Shown here piece after piece: positions 11,356-22,300 of a stretch of 64,000 bases of DNA. The translations under genes and the position numbers were made by a program. The notes beneath the pieces were generated by a model. The model did no database searches. It saw only the letters and a program-made list of their open reading frames with translations, and was not told where the DNA came from. How positions within the stretch are numbered: the stretch's first letter is position 1; each line of letters begins with the position of its first letter. The DNA comes from Bombyx mori (Eukaryota > Arthropoda > Insecta > Lepidoptera > Bombycidae), in contig NC_085118.1 of the NCBI RefSeq assembly GCF_030269925.1, positions 15,249,001 to 15,313,000 of the forward strand, read 5' to 3'.

Positions 11356-12564
11356 TAATCGGCAAACTTCTTGAGCAAATGACCTTGACTGCGCAGAACC
11401 GAATTTTAGATCACTTTGGTGGTGAGGGTGAGGCGCGACGGCAGGGGAAATCGTATCGAGCGCGTTATTGGTAGATCAGTCGAGCCTTGCGTCCCGCACC
11501 GCGCCCTCATTCCGCTTGCTCCCAAAAGTACGCTTGCGTACAGTGGAAAGTCTATCGTTATTAATCGTTAAGTTATTTGTTATAATTGCTTGTGGACTTT
11601 GTTGCCATTGCTATTTGTTGAGTGTTTGTTGATTTTTTATAAAACATACACTATGCCGTGACAAACTGGTGTAGTACTTAAAAGAAAGGGTAGAAAATTT
11701 GTGTACGATGTATATTGCTTCATTATAAAACAGGGGAAGAATGATATGGAAAAATTAAAACAGACTTCGGAAGCAACAAAAACATCAGCGAGTACTGTTA
11801 GGTGCATTATTAACGAAGCTAAAGGCTCTGGCTTGCTCGCCGTGTTTCGGACTCCGGGTAAGAAAAGATCAGGGAAGAAGAAAGTTACCGGAATGGATAG
11901 TTTCGTTCAATCTGTAATAAAAAGATGTAATCATAATAACTACATAACAAGCAGCGAAACTCCGTACCGTAGAAAGGCTTCGAAAAATTTAAAGAAGATA
12001 TAAATTGTAATGGCTCGGAATGAAGCTTAGGACGAATTATGAAAGAGCTAGGCTTCAGATGGAAGAAAAGAACAGAAAATAATCGGAAGCTGGTAAATGA
12101 AAAAAGTAACATTCGATTACTACGAATCGAATATCTTCAAAAAATAATTAATTATAGACAAAAAAGAAGACCGAATCGACCGAGTTGTAAACTACGCCGA
12201 TGAGCCCTATGTCGACTCATCACGATGGTAGCGACTCGGGTGATGAAAACAGTGATGATGATGATGGTCAAGAAGAAAAAAAAATTGCAAATACCAGCTT
12301 CGCTTCAACTGAACCAAGACCTGGCAACAGCTCTAGTTTTGACTTAATAGAAGGAATATCTATTTTACCCCAAGATTAAATTATTACAATTATTAACCTA
12401 TATGTTTTGTTGATGTTCTAATAAATATATAAATAAATACATATGTTGATTTTAATAATTTAATAGCATTATGACGCAGAATAAGTAATGTTTTTGCACG
12501 TGAGTGTACCATGCGCAAACTTACCCCCACTACGTCAATAAATGCTCAAGAAGTTTGCCGGTTA
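11356..12564 (+). mobile_element. Tc1/mariner-superfamily DNA transposon, internally deleted
   Basis: The ends are inverted repeats, 'aatcggcaaacttcttgagc' side against 'gctcaagaagtttgccggtt' side, with one mismatch over about 20 bp. They are flanked by TA, the target of this superfamily. The interior encodes a broken transposase. An acidic C-terminal piece (12230-12380, S-D-S-G-D-E-N-S-D then a run of D) follows a stop-ridden junction, so the catalytic core is largely deleted. Confidence 0.75.
11668..12380 (+). pseudogene. Broken Tc1-like (DDE_3-type) transposase
   Basis: An N-terminal helix-turn-helix-like region reads 'STVRCIINEAKGSG', followed by 'TPGKKRSGKKKVTGMDSF'. After a stop at 12001 the frame shows 'GFRWKKRTENNRKLVNEKSN' and 'LRIEYLQKIINYRQKRRP', typical of lepidopteran DDE transposases, where a first catalytic aspartate would follow. 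That area reads 'DEPYVDSS' in another frame and is then interrupted by stops. The second and third catalytic residues are absent. The family is known from insects; assignment rests on pattern only. Confidence 0.65.
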
Positions 12565-12847
12565 TTATATTTATATAGAAAATTAACCTCAAAACGAGTT
12601 TTTATTTTTAATTTTTTATAATAGTGGCGTCAATTTCAATATATTTTTTAGATATCTAATACATTTAAGAATTTGAATCAGTCCATTTTTATAGTAATAT
12701 TTGATGTCCACCTTGGGCCTAGCACACTATGGAGAGTGGGCATTCCCCTTTATAAATTCATTTAGCTGGTACATTTCAGTTTTGAAAACCGTCATTCATT
12801 TATTTTTTCCTCGTTATTTTTTCTTTGGCGTCGCTTATTACCGCACA
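12565..12847. other. Intervening DNA, probably mariner 5' end
   Basis: No gene. It probably includes the 5' untranslated part and 5' terminal repeat of the next mariner, but I could not pair its ends. Confidence 0.35.
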
Positions 12848-14122
12848 ATGGAAAACATGAAATATCGGTTTTTTTATTTTTATTTTTTTTATTGCCTGGA
12901 TGTGTGGACGAGCTCGCAGCCCACCTGGTTTTAAGTGATTACTGGAACCCATAGACATCTACAACGTAAATGCGCCACACACCTTGAGATATAAGTTCTA
13001 AGGTCTCAGTATAGTTACAACGGCTGGCCCACCCTTCAAACCGAAACGCATTACTGCTTCACGGCAGAAATAGGCGGGGCGGTGGTACCCACCCGTGCGG
13101 ACTCACAAGAGGTCCTACCAGCAGTAAGATATTTACGAGTACGAGTTCTACCGTGGCACCAGTGCTGAAGAAACAGCTCGAAGGATTAATGATGTGTACG
13201 GCGCTGACGTCGCAAAAGAGACCACGGTACGTTTTTGGTTTCACCGTTTTCGTTCTGGAAATTTCGACCTTCAGAACCAACTCCGGCCAGAGACCAAGGT
13301 GGAAAATGAAAAATTAAAGTCTATTGTGGAAGCGGACCCATCACAATGCCCTTCAGAGATAGCTGCATGCTTCGGTGTAAGTGATGAAACTGTATTTAAT
13401 CCACCTGAAGCAAATCGGGAAAGTAAAAAAAATTGAACGATGGGTAAACACCTCATGAATTGAGTGAAGTTGCAAACACGCGTCGACTGCTGTGTTACTT
13501 TGCTCAACCGACACAATAATGAAAGGATCTTAACTCGAATCATTACTTGTGATGAAAAGTGGATACTGTACGATAATCGGAAGCGCTCGTCGCAATGGCT
13601 GAACCCTGGAGACCCAGCCAAATCCTGCCCTAAACGAAAAATTGACTCATAAAAAGTTACTTGTAAGTATTTGGTGGACTAGGGCCAGTGTCGTTCACTA
13701 CAGCATTCTAAAATCTGGCCAAACGATTACGGCAGATATCTATTGTCAGCAAATGCAAACCATGAAGGAAGAACTAGCTGCTAAGCAACCGAGATTGGTC
13801 AATCGCTCTAGGCCACTGCTGCTTCACGACAACGCAAGACCACACACTGCACAACAAACAACCACTAAGTTAGATGAGCTACAATTGAAATGTCTGCGAC
13901 ATCCACCGTAATCCCCGGATCTTGCTCCAACTGATTACCATTTTGTTCCGGAATTTGGACAACTTCTTACAAGGAAAAAAATTCAACTCCGATGCGGCAG
14001 TTTAAACTGCCTTTAAATAATTTATTGATTCGCGCCCCCATGGTTTTTTTAGTAAATGGATCAATGAACCACTTACGAGATGGCAAAAGCGCATAGATAA
14101 CAACGGTGCATACTTTGATTAA
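12848..14122 (+). pseudogene. mariner (DD34D) transposase, split by Bm1 and mutated
   Basis: The coding sequence begins 'MENMKYR' at 12848. It is interrupted by a minus-strand Bm1, then resumes at about 13131 with 'YEYEFYRGTSAEETARRIND' and 'VYGADVAKETTVRFWFHRF', the mariner N-terminal helix-turn-helix region. Further on come 'ITCDEKWILYDNRKRSSQWL' (first Asp), 'LLLHDNARPHTAQQT' (second Asp) and 'SPDLAPTDYHF' (third Asp region). Stops and frameshifts occur near 13434, 13650 and 13911, and the frame ends at 14122 after 'GAYFD'. All three catalytic positions remain visible but the gene is dead. The closest known group is the Bombyx mariner-like elements. Confidence 0.85.
12880..13128 (-). repeat. 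Bm1 SINE inserted in mariner
   Basis: A nearly complete minus-strand Bm1 body runs from 'ttttttattgcctggatgtg' to 'aagaggtcctaccagcagta', lacking the tRNA head. It interrupts the transposase after its first seven codons, so it is younger than the mariner. Confidence 0.8.
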
Positions 14123-14744
14123 TTAAAACAATTTTACAAAAAAAAATTGATTTTATATCCCTCCCGTACAAAACGCCAATTTCATATCTCATATCTCTTA
14201 GTCATCTTTAATGAAATAAAATAATAAGGATATCTGAACCTTTACATTGGAGCATTTTCGCGTTATTCACTATTTTTTAGAGCTGAAAAGCTCGACCCAA
14301 ACATAACCTAAGAATGTTTCCCATCTCAAGGAAAGTGGGTACATATTGTCGTTTATAAAAATCGGCACAGTCGTTAGTATTATACTTCAGTCTCATTTGT
14401 AAAAGATTTAACATACGTAACTGAAGACAAGACAATACTTCTTCTAGGTATGAATCAAGGGAATATAGTACCATTAGTTAATAAGCTAAGAACAATTTAC
14501 ATATCATTCAAGTAAACACTTTTTGGACACTCAAGTGTTCTATTTTAATATTAATATTATTTAAACTATAACGTTAAGTCGTTGACCAAACAAGAAATCT
14601 AAAATTTTATGTTGAACTCCGCTATTGAAGCCAATGATATTTAATATGTATGTATAAAAGATCATTAATTGAAGCCAAAATTTTTGGAAAACGTACAATT
14701 TTGACAGCACGTAAGGTTCCTTTGACTTGCAAAAGTTTGAAATA
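14123..14744. other. AT-rich stretch between mariner and LTR element
   Basis: The first part is probably the mariner 3' end; the remainder shows no gene. Confidence 0.45.
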
Positions 14745-14748
14745 CGTC

Positions 14749-14993
14749 TGTGGCGTTTTATTATGCGTAAGCCGGAACGCACGAGATGTGGGAAAAAGAA
14801 TATAGTCTGTGACAATACCTTTTTACCGCCAAAATATGAAAAACAAAAATAATTTATAATGTGATAATAACCAATTTAATGTAATTACTTTATGCCGCTA
14901 CAACAATAAAATTTATATTGTTCCAACTGTGGTGTTAATTACATAAAACACAACCAGGCGAAATAAAGAAGGGACTCTATATGAACTCCCTCA
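14749..14993 (+). repeat. 5' LTR
   Basis: It starts TGTGGCG and ends CTCCCTCA (TG...CA). By eye it is base-for-base the same as the 3' LTR. It contains 'acaataaaatttatattg', a possible polyadenylation signal. Confidence 0.92.
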
Positions 14994-14994
14994 T

Positions 14995-15012
14995 TGGTGA
15001 CCCCGACGTGCT
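14995..15012 (+). promoter_or_regulatory. Primer-binding site, tRNA-Trp type
   Basis: 'TGGTGACCCCGACGTGCT' begins 1 bp after the LTR. It complements the 3' end expected of tRNA-Trp, as in CsRn1-group elements, with the last two bases not matching the canonical form I know. Confidence 0.75.
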
Positions 15013-15040
15013 CGATCGTTACAAATAAAGATCGAGTAGA

Positions 15041-15230
15041 AACCATATACACTTGGCGCAGCATCCAGACAAGGTCGAGTACAAACTATATACACCTGGC
15101 ACAGCATTCAGGCAAGATCGTCTACAAACCATATACACTTGGCGCAGCATCGCCGCGCACAGCAGAGTGATCAAGTACAAGCGGTTAAACACCTGGTGCG
15201 GCATTCCACAACATGGAACTTATCTTCTTT
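15041..15230 (+). repeat. 42-43-bp leader repeats in the LTR element
   Basis: 'ccatatacacttggcgcagc' at 15043 recurs as 'ctatatacacctggcacagc' at 15086 and 'ccatatacacttggcgcagc' at 15128. A weaker fourth unit starts at about 15186. It lies in the untranslated leader between primer site and gag. Confidence 0.75.
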
Positions 15231-15862
15231 TTTTTGTGTTTTCTGATTAACTCAGTGAAGTGTTTTATATATTTTTATTTTTTTTTATTTTAATCTTAAT
15301 ACTTCTTCATATTCTCCGCCTATACTGTAACTTTAATTTTGTTACATAATTGCATATATAACAGCTTTGTCTTTGTCGACATAAAAAAAACAAGAAAAAC
15401 AAAATTTTAATTTAATTTAAAGGTTCCTTTTGTAACAATAGTTAATCATATTTTGTTAACGGGCCTTCATTGCTCCGCCAATTCATTGTATAACATTGTA
15501 GTTAATAATAATATTAAGGTATTATTGTACGATTAGTAGTAAGGAAATATTTGTTTTTACGAGGCAAAATAAGTACAGTTTTAGGTTTTATCTACATGAA
15601 TGCTTTAGAGTAAATAGTCACGAAATGTAAGTCGGTGCTAACATCACATCTGTATTTAACTAATTTATATTTTCTTGTTTACTATAATTTTATTTCATTG
15701 TTTTACTGTGTCTCTTATAGTCAGTATTTTGCCATCTTTTACCATTATCATTAATTTTCAATTTCCTCTTTACTTATTATTATTATTATTATTTTTTAAG
15801 TTGTTACATTGTATAAATGCTTATTTTTAATTTTTTTACAATTGTAAACGTAGTGTTCAATA

Positions 15863-16798
15863 ATGGAGGCAAACGAACAATTAGTAAGAGAAGAAAATAC
15901 ACTGTTACTACAACAAAATGCCATCCTAAAGGCTGAGTTACAAAAACTTAAAATGCAAGGCATTGATAAAACGGACCCACCCCCCACAGACCCATTATTT
16001 CCTCAACCTACCTCAGTATGCAGAGTAGCCATAAAACTTCCTCCCTTCTGGCCTGATCGGCCTGCAATTTGGTTTGCTCAGGTAGAGGCACAATTCTCGA
16101 TTTCAGGCATCTCCGCTGACCTGACTAAATTTAACTACGTGATTGCTCAGTTAGATACCCGAGTTATTGGGGAGGTAGAAGACATTATTCTCCAACCACC
16201 ACCAGAGGACAAATATGGTCGCCTCAAATCCGAGTTGATCCGTAGGTTGTCCACGTCTGAGGAGCAACGTGTCAGGCAACTTGTCAGTGATGTTGAGTTG
16301 GGTGACCGCCGTCCTTCGCAGTTTTTACGTCATCTTAGATCATTGGCAGGAAACACCCTCACTGATGAAAATTTGCTTCGCCAGCTATGGATGCGTCGCC
16401 TCCCACAACATCTCCAAGCAATTTTGGCCGCCCAATCAGAACTCTCGCTGGACAAAGTCGCTGAGCTAGCGGACAAAATTTTGGAAGTTTCGCCTGGTAT
16501 GGTCGCACCTCATTCATCTGCTGTTTTCTCAGCAAGCACGTCTGCCGTCTCACCCCCTTCGTTAGAAGATATCACACGGCGTCTGGATGAGGTCACGCGT
16601 CAGCTTGCTGTGCTTACTGCAGAGCGCGGTAGAAATAGGACCCGGGATTTCTCAAACCAGCGACGACGCTCACAAACGCCTGGTAAGCTTCAAATGTGCT
16701 TTTACCATAGGAAATTTAATACTAAAGCTGTTAAGTGTATTCAACCATGTACCTGGACGCCGCCGCCACCTTCGGAAAACGACAAAAGCAGTCAATGA
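15863..16798 (+). CDS. Gag-like protein of CsRn1-type element
   Basis: The 311-residue frame has an N-terminal coiled-coil-like segment ('[20 protein letters not shown]', residues about 12-31). A capsid-like region follows with '[20 protein letters not shown]', a hallmark of gag in this group. Near residue 278 is a zinc finger C-x2-H-x9-C-x3-C instead of the usual CCHC knuckle, the CHCC arrangement described for CsRn1-clade elements. It would package element RNA in cytoplasmic particles. The frame is intact. Pol begins in the -1 frame within its last 60 bases, implying ribosomal frameshifting. The start at 15863 is the first ATG after the long leader. Confidence 0.85.
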   Translation: MEANEQLVREENTLLLQQNAILKAELQKLKMQGIDKTDPPPTDPLFPQPTSVCRVAIKLPPFWPDRPAIWFAQVEAQFSISGISADLTKFNYVIAQLDTRVIGEVEDIILQPPPEDKYGRLKSELIRRLSTSEEQRVRQLVSDVELGDRRPSQFLRHLRSLAGNTLTDENLLRQLWMRRLPQHLQAILAAQSELSLDKVAELADKILEVSPGMVAPHSSAVFSASTSAVSPPSLEDITRRLDEVTRQLAVLTAERGRNRTRDFSNQRRRSQTPGKLQMCFYHRKFNTKAVKCIQPCTWTPPPPSENDKSSQ

Positions 16799-17778
16799 TG
16801 GCGACGTCTGACTGCTTAAAGGAGAGTCGCCGATTATTTGTCACCGAAAGTGCAACCAAGCGCCGTTTTTTAATAGACACAGGCTCTGACCTCTCCTGTT
16901 ACCCATACCAGTGGTTAGCAAATAAGCCGGCACGTTCAAACTATACGTTAGCGGCTGCCAATGGTAGTGAGATACGCACTTTTGGTCACATAGAAATGGC
17001 GCTTAATTTGGGGCTACGCCGCACATTTCAATGGCGATTTATTATCGCTGACGTCAACACCGCCATCATCGACTCCGATTTTCTGGCGCACTATCGGTTG
17101 TTGCCAGATTGTGCCAGCAAGAGACTCGTCGATAGCATTACCGGGTTGTCATGCGTTGCGGCCGTCGCTGTTTTAGACCAGACCAGCGTCAAAGTTGTCT
17201 GCGCTCCGTCATCCCAATTTAGTGCACTTCTTGCGGAATTTCCGTCCATTACGAAGCCACCAGGACTTATTCGTGAGCCGAAGCATAACACAGTTCATTA
17301 TATTTTAACCACTGAGGGCGCCCCAGTCTCTTGTCGTCCTAGACGTCTGGCACCTCAAAAACTTCAAGAGGCCAAAAAGGTTTTTGATGATATGGTACAG
17401 TGCGGGACAGCCAGACCTTCGAAAAGTTCGTGGTCTTCTCCACTTCATATGGTCCCTAAGCGCGACGGCACCTGGCGACCCTGCGGCGATTATCGTGCGT
17501 TGAATTCACGTACCATACCTGACAGGTACCCAGTTCGCCATATCGGTGACGTTGGCCATAACATATCTGGGTGTAGTATATTTAGTACCATCGACCTCGT
17601 TAAGGCATATCAGCAAATTCCTGTTGCGCCTGAGGATATCTGTAAAACCGCCATCATAACACCCTTCGGACTCTACGAATTTAATTACATGACTTTTGGT
17701 CTGCGCAACGCAGGCCAAACGTTTCAAAGATTTATAGACGAAGTTGTCCAAGGTCTCGATTTTTGCTCAGCTACATAA
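16735..17778 (+). pseudogene. Pol fragment: protease and truncated reverse transcriptase
   Basis: An aspartic protease motif '[13 protein letters not shown]' lies near 16868. RT blocks follow: '[20 protein letters not shown]', '[15 protein letters not shown]', '[15 protein letters not shown]' (first catalytic Asp) and '[20 protein letters not shown]'. The frame stops at 17778 just where the YxDD box is expected. The rest of RT and RNase H are absent because a deletion joins this point to the integrase. The copy therefore cannot make its own reverse transcriptase, though it could be mobilised by an intact relative. Confidence 0.85.
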
Positions 17779-18931
17779 TCTTAGCCATCCTGGTACTAGA
17801 TCAACCATTCGATTGATCTCAGACCGTTTCGTGTGGCCTGGCATTGCCAAAGATTGCCGTTATTGGTGCCAAACCTGCGTTGCTTGCCAGCGAAGTAAGG
17901 TGACGCGGCATATAAAATCTCCACTTGGACACTTCTCCAGTCCTACGTCTCGACTGAAGCATGTCCATATTGACATCATAGGCCCTCTTCCATCTTGTTC
18001 TGACTTCCAATACTGCCTGACTGCTGTGGATCGCTACACTCGATGGCCCGAAGTTTGGCCTATGCACGGAATAACAGCAGAAGAAGTGGCGAGCACCTTT
18101 GTAGCCGGTTGGATTGCTCGATTCGGAGTACCTGCTGTCATCACTACCGACCAGGGACGACAGTTCGAGTCGGACCTTTTCAGACGCCTTACTAATTTAT
18201 GTGGTACTAAACGTATACGCACTACTAGTTACCACCCTTGTGCCAATGGGCTCGTGGAGCGCATGCATAGACAATTAAAGGCCTCTCTGATGTGTTATGA
18301 TGATTCGTGGTTGAATGCATTACCTTTGGTCTTATTAGGAATGCGTTCGGCTTTTAAAGAAGATCTACAAGCAACAGTAGCGGAATTGCTTTACGGAGAA
18401 ACATTAACGCTTCCAGGGGAACTGTTAGTACCTCCCGGTCCTTCTGGCTTCGAGGACCCGACGGATTTTGTCGTAAAGTTAAGACAGCGTATGTCTAAAT
18501 TGCGTCCCACTCCATGTTCCTCACACACTAAACCATCACCTTTCATATTTAAAAATCTTTCCACCGCCTCTCATGTAATGCTCAGGGAGGATTCGGTTAG
18601 ACGTTCAATGCAACCACCTTACTCTGGTCCTCATAGAGTTATATCTAGAGCCGAGGACGGAAAAACGTGGTCGATTGATGTAAAAGGGAAACAGGTGACG
18701 GTCAGTGTCGACAGAATTAAGCCAGCTTTCGTCGAGCATTCTTTAGTAGATCTCGTTCCAGCACCAGCACCGCGGGTTTCTGTGCCTCAACCAGCGCAAC
18801 CGGATGCTACTAATGTCCCTTCATGTCCACTCGTGCCTTCGGCACCTCTAACTGCTACTCCTACGCATACACCTCAATATACCACCCGATCAGGTCGCAG
18901 AGTCCACTTCTCCAAACCTTTCGACCTATGA
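17744..18931 (+). pseudogene. Integrase part of Pol, detached by deletion
   Basis: The zinc-binding H-x3-H ... C-x2-C domain is seen as 'LHNLSHPG' and 'YWCQTCVACQ'. The catalytic triad residues appear in 'HVHIDIIGPL' (D), 'VITTDQGRQFE' (D) and 'NGLVERMHRQLKA' (E). A C-terminal chromatin/DNA-binding region ends with a proline-rich tail and 'YTTRSGRRVHF'. The domain is complete, but it lies in a different frame from RT across the deletion junction near 17760, so it would not be translated as part of Gag-Pol. The first ATG at 17744 is an accident of the junction. Confidence 0.85.
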
Positions 18932-18966
18932 TATTTTTTTCTCTTTTTCTGCGGATTCTCCTTCTC

Positions 18967-18979
18967 CGTAGGGGGGTGG
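18967..18979 (+). other. Purine-rich tract (plus-strand primer)
   Basis: 'gtaggggggtgg' directly precedes the 3' LTR, the expected place for the polypurine tract. Confidence 0.65.
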
Positions 18980-19224
18980 TGTGGCGTTTTATTATGCGTA
19001 AGCCGGAACGCACGAGATGTGGGAAAAAGAATATAGTCTGTGACAATACCTTTTTACCGCCAAAATATGAAAAACAAAAATAATTTATAATGTGATAATA
19101 ACCAATTTAATGTAATTACTTTATGCCGCTACAACAATAAAATTTATATTGTTCCAACTGTGGTGTTAATTACATAAAACACAACCAGGCGAAATAAAGA
19201 AGGGACTCTATATGAACTCCCTCA
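18980..19224 (+). repeat. 3' LTR
   Basis: 245 bp, TGTGGCG...CTCCCTCA, identical by eye to the 5' LTR and followed by the target duplication 'cgtc'. Confidence 0.92.
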
Positions 19225-19228
19225 CGTC

Positions 19229-19390
19229 ATTTGTCAAAGATGGTCATATGTCACATGTCAAATTGCTCAAACCGGATTTTAAAGAAACAGGATTTGGAAG
19301 TGGAAAATAGACTACATTACAACAGCAATTAAACAAAATACTAATACAATTGATACGTACTTTTAGTGATTGTGTTTAAAAGACGAAAAT
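19229..19390 (+). promoter_or_regulatory. Presumed promoter/5' UTR of TFIIE-beta gene
   Basis: Only 162 bp separate the LTR target duplication from the start codon. The first part has repeated TGTCA motifs ('gtcatttgtcaaag', 'catatgtcacatgtcaaa'). No TATA box is evident. Confidence 0.45.
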
Positions 19391-22300
19391 ATGGACCCGG
19401 CGCTCTTACGGGAACGGGAAGCGTTTAAAAAGAAGGCACTTGCGACCCCGAGGTCTGTTACATTATTTTTAACTAAACTATTCGCTAGTCCACAACAATG
19501 ATTGGAGACATACTGGCATCCATCGCACACTTTCTCTGTCACTCACGTAGCCCATACAATTACTATCAATTCACTTCCTTGTGGCAATATTCATTACTGA
19601 GTCATTATATAAAGTTATGAATGGAAATATGTGTTTCGAAATACTAAATGAGTAGAAATGTGAACAAATCACTTGTGCAGAGAAAAGTAGAAGATTTAAA
19701 TGTTAATAAGATATAATATCTTTCCTAATTTAATAGCAGCCAATATTCTAGATAAATATGATCAAGGCACAGGCCCTATTTTTTTAAAGATTATATTGAC
19801 TGGCATGCCCTAGGTAAATTAGAATACAATGGAAAATGTTTCATTTAATTTAAAGTAATGAATTTTTTCAAAGAATCTGATCAAGCTGACAGCCCACATT
19901 ATGTTAAGTGATTACCTGAGCCCCTAGATATAATGTGAATGTCACCAATTGTTTTGAAACATGATTTTTATCTAAAATGCTACTTCATCTTATAATCCAT
20001 TTATGAAAACGTGTTAGAAATGTTTTGCCGTGGAAAAAATTATACAGGTCTATGGTATTTGAATACCAGCATAGTCACACTTGATAAAAGTACACTTTAC
20101 ATGAGCTATAGTTCAACCCATCGAAAGGTTACTGTCAAATTAGAACGAAACAAAATTAATAAAGTATTATTCTTTTCTCTTCAGCATTGAAAAAAAGAAA
20201 AGGGATGACTCTGAATTCAAAGATGACAGCAAAAAGAAATCGAAATCATCCAGCTCAGTCAGCTCCGGACCAAAGCTTGATGCTAGTAAGTAAGTAAAGG
20301 CTAGGGCAACATAATTAATAATTTAAAATATTCTGTTATCAAAATAACTATTGAATTTACATAGTTACTGTGTTCCGCATAAACAAATATGTGCATCATT
20401 TACTAATGCTATTTTCATTAATAAACTAGAAATCACATTTAGTTTTATCTTTTGACTAGGTCAAATTACTATATCAGCAATATCTATTCATGACATCAGT
20501 ACCATTGCTTCCCATAATTTATTATGCTTTATAGGTAATTTTAATCGCCAATTCTATTAAATAATACTAATAAACTTTTTATAGCAATATCAACTTTTGA
20601 ATAAAAAAAATTAGAAAAAGCCTTTGGAAAAAAAATTATGAAAAATAAAAAACACAGGATTTATTTGGAATTCGAAAATTTATATTATGATAGCCTTGAT
20701 ACAGGCTATATGTAGCGAGCTTTTTATTGTTAAAAAAATAATTTATCATTTAGTGTATTTGCTAAAATCTTATAAAATATATAAAAAAGAATTGATCATA
20801 TTTAGTGCTACAATGGATAAAATATTGAGATAGAGCATATAGATACCAGTTCTTTCTCTGTTTGACAACTCTCCCTTTTATTTAATTTAGTAGCTATTAA
20901 AGAGCTTTTGTGTTATCAGAAAACAGTTCTAGATTTTTTTTTATATCACTAAGTAACGAAACAAAAGGGAAAATTTAATACTAAATTGAATCTAAACCTT
21001 GAGGTGTCAATGATTATGGTCGAATTTAGATCAATAAGCAAACACTAATAATATTATTTTTTGTTATATTATAATTATTGGTTAAATCTGTGATTGATCA
21101 TCATCCTTTTCAGTTACAAGACTATGACTGGCAGCTCGTCCTATCGCTTTGGTGTGCTAGCGCGTATTGTACGGCATATGAGAGCAAGGCATCAAGATGG
21201 AGATGACCATCCACTGTCTTTAGATGAGATTTTAGATGAGACAAATCAATTGGATGTCGGAAATAAAATAAAACAGGTATCTTTTAATAAGTATTGAAAT
21301 AATAAATAAATTACCTCAATAATAATTACAACAACACACACATTTTCTTATAGCTGATGATAAATGCAATTTTTATTTTATTACTAAGTCTAATGTGCTC
21401 ACGAACCACCTGGTGTTAAGCAGTTACTGGAGTATATAGACATGAGTTCTAAATCTCACTTTTATATTGCTTATGCTTCAGTAAAGAAATAGGCAGTGTG
21501 GTTATATCTACCCCTGCATGCTCACAAGACACCCTATTAACACTAACTGTATCTACATAATGTATAAAAATAATCATGAGTAATTACTTTAGGAAAATGA
21601 TGGCATTAATTACAGTATTATTATACCCCAGCACACAAGTACCACAACACCCAAATTGATTAAAATGCTTTTTATAAATAATATTCTATTTTAATTGATT
21701 TCTCTTTTATAACCTGCTGTAAACATTTTCAAGTGGCTACAAACAGAAGCCCTACAGAGCAATCCTAAAATCGAATGCTCTCCGGATGGAAAGTTTAACT
21801 TCAAACCGGTTTATAAAATAAAAGATAAAAAATCTTTACTGAGGTACGTATAATATTTTCATTATTTACATAATTCAAATGTAGTAACTAGAAAACGATT
21901 TAAAGATCATCACCTGACAAAAATCATATAAATAAAAAGTACTTGTTCAATTTGCATTTCATTTATTGTAGGCAGCGGTTTGGCTCTGCCCCTGGCATTG
22001 CTGAAGTCCATGGGCGACGGTAACTACTCACCATCAGGTGGGCCGTATGCCCGTCTGCCCACAAAGGCAATAAAAAAAAAATTGTCTTACTCTTATACAC
22101 TTTTATTTTAAGCGTGTTGTGTATGTTTGTTTATATGTAATAAATAGAATCTATGAAAGTCATTTTGCCCCCGACTTCAAAATGTCCAATCAACTTAAAA
22201 ATTTACAAACTCATCAGGACCAACCTCTCTAATATCGATGACCAGTATCAACAATAATTTAATTTTATAGGTTACTTAAGCAACAAGACCTCAAAGGCTT

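Larger units (their letters stand above)
14749..19224 (+). mobile_element. CsRn1-type Ty3/gypsy LTR retrotransposon, internally deleted
   Basis: The element comprises 245-bp LTRs (14749-14993 and 18980-19224), a primer-binding site at 14995, gag, protease, part of the RT, integrase and a purine-rich tract before the 3' LTR. It is flanked by the 4-bp target duplication 'cgtc' (14745-14748 and 19225-19228), typical of Ty3/gypsy. The CsRn1 group is suggested by the CHCC gag zinc finger and by a primer site matching tRNA-Trp. It lacks the second half of RT and all of RNase H. No envelope-like frame was seen. Confidence 0.9.

Noticed and set aside
18823..19083. Open frame spanning the 3' LTR
   Set aside because: It crosses the end of the integrase, the purine tract and the LTR; a matching frame in the 5' LTR shows it is incidental.
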